A DNA stretch of 64,000 nt. Origin: Nematostella vectensis. Lineage: Eukaryota; Cnidaria; Anthozoa; Actiniaria; Edwardsiidae. The stretch spans positions 3,892,001 to 3,956,000 of the forward strand of contig NC_064034.1 of the NCBI RefSeq assembly GCF_932526225.1. Direction: 5' to 3'. The position numbers were made by a program, and so were the translations under genes. Positions 47,616 to 57,930 of the stretch are shown in pieces (the stretch's first letter is position 1; every line of letters begins with the position of its first letter). Under the pieces are notes generated by a model. That model saw only the letters and a program-made list of their open reading frames with translations. It searched no databases and had not been told where the DNA came from.

Positions 47616-50600
47616 GCCTCTGTAGCTCAGTGGTTAGAGCACTGGTCTAGTAAACCAGGGGTCGAGAGTTCGAGTCTCTCCAGAGGCTGCGCAGTTTTTT
47701 TACGCAGCTTTTTTTAGATTCTTCCAGGTCTAAAATGCTTGTCCATATAATATCAAGATCTTTCTGTCAGCGTACTGCCTTTGTAGCTCAGTGGTTAGAG
47801 CACTGGTCTAGTAAACCAGGGGTCGAGAGTTCGAGTCTCTTCAGAGGCTGCGCACGTTTTTTACGCAGCTTTTTTTAGATTCTTCCAGGTCTAAAATGCT
47901 TGTCCTCAAAATATGAAGATCTTTCTGTCAGCGTACTGCCTCTGTAGCTCAGTGGTTAGAGCACTGGTCTAGTAAACCAGGGGTCGAGAGTTCGAGTCTC
48001 TCCAGAGCCTGCACACTTTCTTTTACGCAGCTATTTTTAGATTCTTGCAGGTCTAAAATGCTAGTCCTTAAAATATCAAGATCTTTCTGTCAGCGTACTG
48101 CCTCTGTAGCTCAGTGGTTAGAGCACTGGTCTAGTAAACCAGGGGTCGAGAGTTCGAGTCTCTTCAGAGGCTGCGCACGTTATTTACGCAGCTTTTTTTA
48201 GATTCTTCCAGGTCTAAAATGCTTGTCCTTAAAATATCAAGATCTTTCTGTCAGCGTACTGCCTCTGTAGCTCAGTGGTTAGAGCACTGGTCTTGTAAAC
48301 CAGGGGTCGAGAGTTCGAGTCTCTCTAGAGGCTGCTCATTTTTTTTAAGCAGCTATTTTTAGATTCTTCCAAGTCTAAAATGCTAGTCCATATAATATCA
48401 AGATCTTTCTGTCAGCGTACTGCCTCTGTAGCTCAGTGGTTAGAGCACTGGTCTAGTAAACCAGGGGTCGAGAGTTCGAGTCTCTCCAGAGGCTGCACAC
48501 TTTCTTTTACGCAGCTATTTTTAGATTCTTGCAGGTCTAAAATGCTAGTCCTTAAAATATCAAGATCTTTCTGTCAGCGTACTGCCTCTGTAGCTCAGTG
48601 GTTAGAGCACTGGTCTAGTAAACCAGGGGTCGAGAGTTCGAGTCTCTTCAGAGGCTGCGCACGTTATTTACGCAGCTTTTTTTAGATTCTTCCAGGTCTA
48701 AAATGCTTGTCCTTAAAATATCAAGATCTTTCTGTCAGCGTACTGCCTCTGTAGCTCAGTTGTTAGAGCACTGGTCTTGTAAACCAGGGGTCGAGAGTTC
48801 GAGTCTCTCTAGAGGCTGCGCATTTTTTTACGCAACTATTTTTAGATTCTTCCAGGTCTAAAATGCTTGTCCTTAAAATATCAAGATCTTTCTGTAAGCG
48901 TACTGCCTCTGTAGCTCAGTGGATAGAGCACTGGTCTAGTAAACCAGGGGTCGAGAGTTCGAGTCTCTCCAGAGGCTGCGCAGTTTTTTTACGCAGCTTT
49001 TTTTAGATTTTTCCAGGTCTAAAATGCTTGTCCATATAATATCAAGATCTTTCTGTCAGCGTACTGCCTTTGTAGCTCAGTGGTTAGAGCACTGGTCTAG
49101 TAAACCAGGGGTCGAGAGTTCGAGTCTCTTCAGAGGCTGCGCACGTTTTTTACGCAGCTTTTTTTAGATTCTTCCAGGTCTAAAATGCTTGTCCTCAAAA
49201 TATGAAGATCTTTCTGTCAGCGTACTGCCTCTGTAGCTCAGTGGTTAGAGCACTGGTCTAGTAAACCAGGGGTCGAGAGTTCGAGTCTCTCCAGAGCCTG
49301 CACACTTTCTTTTACGCAGCTATTTTTAGATTCTTGCAGGTCTAAAATGCTAGTCCTTAAAATATCAAGATCTTTCTGTCAGCGTACTGCCTCTGTAGCT
49401 CAGTGGTTAGAGCACTGGTCTAGTAAACCAGGGGTCGAGAGTTCGAGTCTCTCCAGAGGCTATGCATTTTTTTTATGCAGCTATTTTTAGATTCTTCCAG
49501 GTCTAAAATGCTTGTCCTTAAAATATCAAGATCTTTCTGTCAGCGTACTGCCTCTGTAGGTTAGTGGTTAGAGCGCTGGTCTCGTAAACCAGGGGTCGAG
49601 AGTTCGAGTCTCTCTAGAGGCTACGCCTAATCATTTTGACAAATTGATTTATCGAAATTGAATTGAAACATCATTTAAAATAATAATACTAGCATGAATG
49701 TGAAAGCTTAACCCTCTGTAGCTCAGTGGTTAGAGCACGGGTCTAGTAAACCAGGGATCAAGAGTTCGTCTCTCTCCAGAGGCTGCGCACTTTTTTTACG
49801 CAGGTATTTTTAGATTCTTCCAGGTCTAAAATGCTTGTCCTCAAAATATGAAGATCTTTCTGTCAGCGTACTGCCTCTGTAGCTCAGTGGTTAGAGCACT
49901 GGTCTAGTAAACCAGGGGTCGAGAGTTCGAGTCTCTCCAGAGGCTGCACACTTTCTTTTACGCAGCTATTTTTAGATTCTTGCAGGTCTAAAATGCTAGT
50001 CCTTAAAATATCAAGATCTTTCTGTCAGCGTACTGCCTCTGTAGCTCAGTGGTTAGAGCACTGGTCTAGTAAACCAGGGGTCGAGAGTTCGAGTCTCTCC
50101 AGAGGCTGCACACTTTCTTTTACGCAGCTATTTTTAGATTCTTGCAGGTCTAAAATGCTAGTCCTTAAAATATCAAGATCTTTCTGTCAGCGTACTGCCT
50201 CTGTAGCTCAGTGGTTAGAGCACTGGTCTAGTAAACCAGGGGTCGAGAGTTCGAGTCTCTCCAGAGGCTGCGCAGTTTTTTTACGCAGCTTTTTTTAGAT
50301 TCTTCCAGGTTTAAAATGCTTGTCCATATAATATCAAGATCTTTCTGTCAGCGTACTGCCTTTGTAGCTCAGTGGTTAGAGCACTGGTCTAGTAAACCAG
50401 GGGTCGAGAGTTCGAGTCTCTTCAGAGGCTGCGCACGTTTTTTACGCAGCTTTTTTTAGATTCTTCCAGGTCTAAAATGCTTGTCCTCAAAATATGAAGA
50501 TCTTTCTGTCAGAGTACTGCCTCTGTAGCTCAGTGGTTAGAGCACTGGTCTATTAAACCAGGGGTCGAGAGTTCGAGTCTCTCCAGAGCCTGCACACTTT

Positions 50601-53333
50601 CTTTTACGCAGCTATTTTTAGATTCTTGCAGGTCTAAAATGCTAGTCCTTAAAATATCAAGATCTTTCTGTCAGCGTACTGCCTCTGTAGCTCAGTGGTT
50701 AGAGCACTGGTCTAGTAAACCAGGGGTCGAGAGTTCGAGTCTCTTCAGAGGCTGCGCACGTTATTTACGCAGCTTTTTTTAGATTCTTCCAGGTCTAAAA
50801 TGCTTGTCCTTAAAATATCAAGATCTTTCTGTCAGCGTACTGCCTCTGTAGCTCAGTGGTTAGAGCACTGGTCTTGTAAACCAGGGGTCGAGAGTTCGAG
50901 TCTCTCTAGAGGCTGCTCATTTTTTTTAAGCAGCTATTTTTAGATTCTTCCAAGTCTAAAATGCTAGTCCATATAATATCAAGATCTTTCTGTCAGCGTA
51001 CTGCCTCTGTAGCTCAGTGGTTAGAGCACTGGTCTAGTAAACCAGGGGTCGAGAGTTCGAGTCTCTCCAGAGGCTGCACACTTTCTTTTACGCAGCTATT
51101 TTTAGATTCTTGCAGGTCTAAAATGCTAGTCCTTAAAATATCAAGATCTTTCTGTCAGCGTACTGCCTCTGTAGCTCAGTGGTTAGAGCACTGGTCTAGT
51201 AAACCAGGGGTCGAGAGTTCGAGTCTCTTCAGAGGCTGCGCACGTTATTTACGCAGCTTTTTTTAGATTCTTCCAGGTCTAAAATGCTTGTCCTTAAAAT
51301 ATCAAGATCTTTCTGTCAGCGTACTGCCTCTGTAGCTCAGTGGTTAGAGCACTGGTCTTGTAAACCAGGGGTCGAGAGTTCGAGTCTCTCTAGAGGCTGC
51401 GCATTTTTTTACGCAACTATTTTTAGATTCTTCCAGGTCTAAAATGCTTGTCCTTAAAATATCAAGATCTTTCGGTAAGCGTACTGCCTCTGTAGCTCAG
51501 TGGTTAGAGCACTGGTCTAGTAAAACAGGGGTCGAGAGTTCGAGTCTCTCCAGAGGCTGCGCAGTTTTTTTACGCAGCTTTTTTTAGATTCTTCCAGGTC
51601 TAAAATGCTTGTCCATATAATATCAAGATCTTTCTGTCAGCGTACTGCCTTTGTAGCTCAGTGGTTAGAGCACTGGTCTAGTAAACCAGGGGTCGAGAGT
51701 TCGAGTCTCTTCAGAGGCTGCGCACGTTTTTTACGCAGCTTTTTTTAGATTCTTCCAGGTATAAAATGCTTGTCCTCAAAATATGAAGATCTTTCTGTCA
51801 GCGTACTGCCTCTGTAGCTCAGTGGTTAGAGCACTGGTCTAGTAAACCAGGGGTCGAGAGTTCGAGTCTTTCCAGAGCCTGCACACTTTCTTTTACGCAG
51901 CTATTTTTAGATTCTTGCAGGTCTAAAATGCTAGTCCTTAAAATATCAAGATCTTTCTGTCAGCGTACTGCCTCTGTAGCTCAGTGGTTAGAGCACTGGT
52001 CTAGTAAACCAGGGGTCGAGAGTTCGAGTCTCTTAAGAGGCTGCGCACGTTATTTACGCAGCTTTTTTTAGATTCTTCCAGGTCTAAAATGCTTGTCCTT
52101 AAAATATCAAGATCTTTCTGTCAGCGTACTGCCTCTGTAGCTCAGTGGTTAGAGCACTGGTCTTGTAAACCAGGGGTCGAGAGTTCGAGTCTCTCTAGAG
52201 GCTGCTCATTTTTTTTAAGCAGCTATTTTTAGATTCTTCCAAGTCTAAAATGCTAGTCCATATAATATCAAGATCTTTCTGTCAGCGTACTGCCTCTGTA
52301 GCTCAGTGGTTAGAGCACTGGTCTAGTAAACCAGGGGTCAAGAGTTCGAGTCTCTCCAGAGGCTGCACACTTTCTTTTACGCAGCTATTTTTAGATTCTT
52401 GCAGGTCTAAAATGCTAGTCCTTAAAATATCAAGATCTTTCTGTTAGCGTACTGCCTCTGTAGCTCAGTGGTTAGAGCACTGGTCTAGTAAACCAGGGGT
52501 CGAGAGTTCGAGTCTCTTCAGAGGCTGCGCACGTTATTTACGCAGCTTTTTTTAGATTCTTCCAGGTCTAAAATGCTTGTCCTTAAAATATCAAGATCTT
52601 TCTGTCAGCGTACTGCCTCTGTAGCTCAGTGGTTAGAGCACTGGTCTTGTAAACCAGGGGTCGAGAGTTCGAGTCTCTCTAGAGGCTGCGCATTTTTTTA
52701 CGCAACTATTTTTAGATTCTTCCAGGTCTAAAATGCTTGTCCTTAAAATATCAAGATCTTTCTGTAAGCGTACTGCCTCTGTAGCTCAGTGGTTAGAGCA
52801 CTGGTCTTGTAAACCAGGGGTCGAGAGTTCGAGTCTCTCCAGAGGCTGTGCATTTATTTTTTACGCAGCTATTTTTAGATTCTTCCAGGTCTAAAATGCT
52901 TGTCCTTAAAATATCAAGATCTTTCTGTCAGCGTACTGCCTCTGTAGCTCAGTGGTTAGAGCACTTGTCTCGTAAACCAGGGGTCGAGAGTTCGACTCCC
53001 TCCAGAGGCTGCGCAATTTTTTTACGCAGCTATTGTTAGATTCTTTCAGGTCTAAAATGCTTGTCCTCAAAATATGAAGATCTTTCTGTCAGCGTACTGC
53101 CTCTGTAGCTCAGTGGTTAGAGCACTGGTCTAGTAAACCAGGGGTCGAGAGTTCGAGTCTCTCCAGAGGCTGCACACTTTCTTTTACGCAGCTATTTTTA
53201 GATTCTTGCAGGTCTAAAATGCTAGTCCTTAAAATATCAAGATCTTTCTGTCAGCGTACTGCCTCTGTAGCTCAGTGGTTAGAGCACTGGTCTAGTAAAC
53301 CAGGGGTCGAGAGTTCGAGTCTCTCCAGAGGCT
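47616..53333 (+). tRNA. tRNA-Thr units 129-164, AGT dominant
   Basis: Starts and anticodons: 47616 AGT, 47777 AGT, 47938 AGT, 48100 AGT, 48261 TGT, 48422 AGT, 48584 AGT, 48745 TGT, 48905 AGT, 49066 AGT, 49227 AGT, 49389 AGT, 49550 CGT*, 49712 AGT, 49873 AGT, 50035 AGT, 50197 AGT, 50358 AGT, 50519 ATT, 50681 AGT, 50842 TGT, 51003 AGT, 51165 AGT, 51326 TGT, 51486 AGT, 51647 AGT, 51808 AGT, 51970 AGT, 52131 TGT, 52292 AGT, 52454 AGT, 52615 TGT, 52775 TGT, 52938 CGT, 53099 AGT, 53261 AGT. Eight-unit blocks repeat with about 1,290-bp spacing (49066, 50358, 51647; 51003, 52292). Confidence 0.93.
50519..50591 (+). tRNA. Thr-bodied tRNA with asparagine anticodon ATT
   Basis: The loop reads CTATTAA, giving ATT (Asn) by a single G-to-T change at position 35 of an AGT copy. 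Sister copies at the same place in neighbouring higher-order blocks (49227, 51808) keep AGT, so the change is recent. The acceptor 3' strand is CAGAGCC, a mismatch shared with those sisters. Confidence 0.75.
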
Positions 53334-53422
53334 GCACACTTTCTTTTACGCAGCTATTTTTAGATTCTTGCAGGTCTAAAATGCTAGTCCTTAAAATATC
53401 AAGATCTTTCTGTCAGCGTACT

Positions 53423-56400
53423 GCCTCTGTAGCTCAGTGGTTAGAGCACTGGTCTAGTAAACCAGGGGTCGAGAGTTCGAGTCTCTCCAGAGGCTGCACA
53501 CTTTCTTTTACGCAGCTATTTTTAGATTCTTGCAGGTCTAAAATGCTAGTCCTTAAAATATCAAGATCTTTCTGTCAGCGTACTGCCTCTGTAGGTTAGT
53601 GGTTAGAGCACTGGTCTCGTAAACCAGGGGTCGAGAGTTCGAGTCTCTCTAGAGGCTACGCCTAATCATTTTGACAAATTGATTTATCGAAATTGAATTG
53701 AAACATCATTTAAAATAATAATACTAGCATGAATGTGAAAGCTTAACCTTCTGTAGCTCAGTCTTTAGAGCACTGGTCTAGTAAACCAGGGATCAAGAGT
53801 TCGTCTCTCTCCAGAGGCTGCGCACTTTTTTACGCAACTATTTTTAGATTCTTCCAGGTCTAAAATGCTTGTCCTTAAAATATCAAGATCTGTCTGTCAG
53901 CGTACTGCCTCTGTAGCTCAGTGGTTAGAGCACTGGTCTTGTAAACCAGGGGTCGAGAGTTCGAGTCTCTCTAGAGGCTATGCATTTTTTTTACGCAGCT
54001 ATTTTTAGATTCTTCCAGGTCTAAAATGCTTGTCCTTAAAATATCAAGATCTTTCTGTCAGCGTACTGCCTCTGTAGGTTAGTGGTTAGAGCACTGGTCT
54101 CGTAAACCAGGGGTCGAGAGTTCGAGTCTCTCTAGAGGCTACGCCTAATCATTTTGACAAATTGATTTATCGAAATTGAATTGAAACATCATTTAAAATA
54201 ATAATACTAGCATGAATGTGAAAGCTTAACCCTCTGTAGCTCAGTCTTTAGAGCACTGGTCTAGTAAACCAGGGATCAAGAGTTCGTCTCTCTCCAGAGG
54301 CTGCGCACTTTTTTACGCAACTATTTTTAGATTCTTCCAGGTCTAAAATGCTTGTCCTTAAAATATCAAGATCTTTCTGTAAGCGTACTGCCTCTGTAGC
54401 TCAGTGGTTAGAGCACTGGTCTTGTAAACCAGGGGTCGAGAGTTCGAGTCTCTCCAGAGGCTGTGCATTTATTTTTTACGCAGCTATTTTTCGATTCTTC
54501 CAGGTCTAAAATGCTTGTCCTTAAAATATCAAGATCTTTCTGTCAGCGTACTGCCTCTGGAGCTCAGTGGTTAGAGCACTTGTCTCGTAAACCAGGGGTC
54601 GAGAGTTCGACTCCCTCCAGAGGCTGCGCACTTTTTTTACGCAGCTATTGTTAGATTCTTTCAGGTCTAAAATGCTTGTCCTTAAAATATCAAGATCTTT
54701 CTGTCAGCGTACTGCCTCTGTAGCTCAGTGGTTCGAGCACTGGTCTAGTAAACCAGGGGTCGAGAGTTCGAGTCTCTCCAGAGGCTGCGCACTTTTTTTA
54801 CGCAACTATTTTTAGATTCTTGCAGGTCTAAAATGCTTGTCCTTAAAATATCAAGATCTTTCTGTAAGCGTACTGCCTCTGTAGCTCAGTGGTTAGAGCA
54901 CTGGTCTTGTAAACCAGGGGTCGAGAGTTCGAGTCTCTCCAGAGGCTGTGCATTTATTTTTTACGCAGCTATTTTTAGATTCTTCCAGGTCTAAAATGCT
55001 TGTCCTTAAAATATCAAGATCTTTCTGTCAGCGTACTGCCTCTGTAGCTCAGTGGTTAGAGCACTGGTCTAGTAAACCAGGGGTCGAGAGTTCGAGTCTC
55101 TCCAGAGGCTGCACACTTTCTTTTACGCAGCTATTTTTAGATTCTTGCAGGTCTAAAATGCTAGTCCTTAAAATATCAAGATCTTTCTGTCAGCGTACTG
55201 CCTCTGTAGCTCAGTGGTTAGAGCACTGGTCTTGTAAACCAGGGGTCGAGAGTTCGAGTCTCTCCAGAAGCTATGCATTTTTTTTACGCAGCTATTTTTA
55301 GATTCTTCCAGGTCTAAAATGCTTGTCCTTAAAATATCAAGATCTTTCTGTCAGCGTACTGCCTCTGTAGGTTAGTGGTTAGAGCACTGGTCTCGTAAAC
55401 CAGGGGTCGAGAGTTCGAGTCTCTCTAGAGGCTACGCCTAATCATTTTGACAAATTGATTTATCGAAATTGAATTGAAACATCATTTAAAATAATAATAC
55501 TAGCATGAATGTGAAAGCTTAACCCTCTGTAGCTCAGTCTTTAGAGCACTGGTCTAGTAAACCAGGGATCAAGAGTTCGTCTCTCTCCAGAGGCTGCGCA
55601 CTTTTTTACGCAACTATTTTTAGATTCTTCCAGGTCTAAAATGCTTGTCCTTAAAATATCAAGATCTTTCTGTAAGCGTACTGCCTCTGTAGCTCAGTGG
55701 TTAGAGCACTGGTCTTGTAAACCAGGGGTCGAGAGTTCGAGTCTCTCCAGAGGCTGTGCATTTATTTTTTACGCAGCTATTTTTCGATTCTTCCAGGTCT
55801 AAAATGCTTGTCCTTAAAATATCAAGATCTTTCTGTCAGCGTACTGCCTCTGTAGCTCAGTGGTTAGAGCACTTGTCTCGTAAACCAGGGGTCGAGAGTT
55901 CGACTCCCTCCAGAGGCTGCGCACGTTTTTTACGCAGCTATTGTTAGATTCTTTCAGGTCTAAAATGCTTGTCCTTAAAATATCAAGATCTTTCTGTCAG
56001 CGTACTGCCTCTGTAGCTCAGTGGTTCGAGCACTGGTCTAGTAAACCAGGGGTCGAGAGTTCGAGTCTCTCCAGAGGCTGCGCACTTTTTTTACGCAACT
56101 ATTTTTAGATTCTTCCAGGTCTAAAATGCTTGTCCTTAAAATATCAAGATCTTTCTGTAAGCGTACTGCCTCTGTAGCTCAGTGGTTAGAGCACTGGTCT
56201 TGTAAACCAGGGGTCGAGAGTTCGAGTCTCTCCAGAGGCTGTGCATTTATTTTTTACGCAGCTATTTTTCGATTCTTCCAGGTCTAAAATGCTTGTCCTT
56301 AAAATATCAAGATCTTTCTGTCAGCGTACTGCCTCTGTAGCTCAGTGGTTAGAGCACTGGTCTAGTAAACCAGGGGTCGAGAGTTCGAGTCTCTCCAGAG

Positions 56401-57376
56401 GCTGCACACTTTCTTTTACGCAGCTATTTTTAGATTCTTGCAGGTCTAAAATGCTAGTCCTTAAAATATCAAGATCTTTCTGTCAGCGTACTGCCTCTGT
56501 AGCTCAGTGGTTAGAGCACTGGTCTAGTAAACCAGGGGTCGAGAGTTCGAGTCTCTCCAGAGGCTGCACACTTTCTTTTACGCAGCTATTTTTAGATTCT
56601 TGCAGGTCTAAAATGCTAGTCCTTAAAATATCAAGATCTTTCTGTCAGCGTACTGCCTCTGTAGCTCAGTGGTTAGAGCACTGGTCTAGTAAACCAGGGG
56701 TCGAGAGTTCGAGTCTCTCCAGAGCCTGCACACTTTCTTTTACGCAGCTATTTTTAGATTCTTGCAGGTCTAAAATGCTAGTCCTTAAAATATCAAGATC
56801 TTTCTGTCAGCGTACTGCCTCTGTAGCTCAGTGGTTAGAGCACTGGTCTTGTAAACCAGGGGTCGAGAGTTCGAGTCTCTCTAGAGGCTGCTCATTTTTT
56901 TTTAAGCAGCTATTTTTAGATTCTTCCAGGTCTAAAATGCTAGTCCATATAATATCAAGATCTTTCTGTCAGCGTACTGCCTCTGTAGCTCAGTGGTTAG
57001 AGCACTGGTCTTGTAAACCAGGGGTCGAGAGTTCGAGTCTCTCCAGAGGCTGTGCATTTATTTTTTACGCAGCTTTTTTTAGATTCTTCCAGGTCTAAAA
57101 TGCTTGTCCTCAAAATATGAAGATCTTTCTGTCAGCGTACTGCCTCAGTAGCTCAGTGGTTAGAGCACTGGTCTAGTAAACCAGGGGTCGAGAGTTCGAG
57201 TCTCTCCAGAGCCTGCACACTTTCTTTTACGCAGCTATTTTTAGATTCTTGCAGGTCTAAAATGCTAGTCCTTAAAATATCAAGATCTTTCTGTCAGCGT
57301 ACTGCCTCTGTAGCTCAGTGGTTAGAGCACTGGTCTTGTAAACCAGGGGTCGAGAGTTCGAGTCTCTCTAGAGGCT
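53423..57376 (+). tRNA. tRNA-Thr units 165-189
   Basis: Starts and anticodons: 53423 AGT, 53585 CGT*, 53747 AGT*, 53907 TGT, 54068 CGT*, 54230 AGT*, 54390 TGT, 54553 CGT, 54714 AGT, 54875 TGT, 55038 AGT, 55200 TGT, 55361 CGT*, 55523 AGT*, 55683 TGT, 55846 CGT, 56007 AGT, 56168 TGT, 56331 AGT, 56493 AGT, 56655 AGT, 56817 TGT, 56979 TGT, 57142 AGT, 57304 TGT. The stretch from 53907 to about 55523 closely matches 45030 to about 46646 (8,877 bp apart), down to the same damaged pairs and the same GCCTCTGGAGC variant at 45676 and 54553. Confidence 0.93.
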
Positions 57377-57383
57377 GCTCATT

Positions 57384-57801
57384 AGGTCTGTACTCGAGTA
57401 TGCGTCGCCGGTGTGGGCTGCTCTACCGGAATACCTATCTGAGCACCTGGAGTCTATACAGAAAAGAGCTTTAAAAATCATTCTAAGGCACGAATATACG
57501 AGCTATAGTAGTGCCCTTGCCTCAACGTCTCTCCAATTTTTGTCTGAGAGAAGGGATGAAGCATGTCGGAAATTTATGGCAAGAGCTAAAACTGTTGAAC
57601 CCTTAAAATCTGTGGTTAATAACATGACAACTGTCCAACATGGATATAATTTGAGATCAGGAAATGAGAAAATAATAGGACCGCAAGCTAAAACTTGTAG
57701 GTTTAGAGATTTTGTGACTGTGCGCTATTGTTAGTTTCTGTGTGACGACCTCTCACTTGTAATTCAGCCATGATAGCTGCAATGGTGTAGAAATAAACAT
57801 A

Positions 57802-57855
<54 letters not shown>
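57384..57855 (+). mobile_element. 5'-truncated CR1-like LINE inserted in a tRNA terminator, (ATT)n tail
   Basis: Replaces part of the oligo-T after the tRNA at 57304. It encodes the very end of a non-LTR ORF2: SVLEYASPVWAALPEYLSEH, then LESIQKRALKIILRHEYTSY and YNLRSGNEK, ending at a TAG at 57732-57734. A short 3' UTR with AATAAA is followed by about 18 ATT units up to the spacer resuming at AAGCAGC. 5' truncation and a microsatellite tail are typical of CR1/L2-type elements. It cannot move by itself. The paralogous empty site is visible at 59131-59215. Confidence 0.85.
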
Positions 57856-57856
<1 letters not shown>

Positions 57857-57930
57857 AGCAGCTATTTTTAGATTCTTCCAGGTCTAAAATGCTAGTCCAT
57901 ATAATATCAAGCTCTCTCTTTCCGCGTACT

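Noticed and set aside
57411-57734. A 107-aa host gene (and its copy at 63522-63845)
   Set aside because: The text LESIQKRALKII and the ATT-repeat tail identify the end of a non-LTR ORF2; the frame enters from upstream without a start codon of its own.
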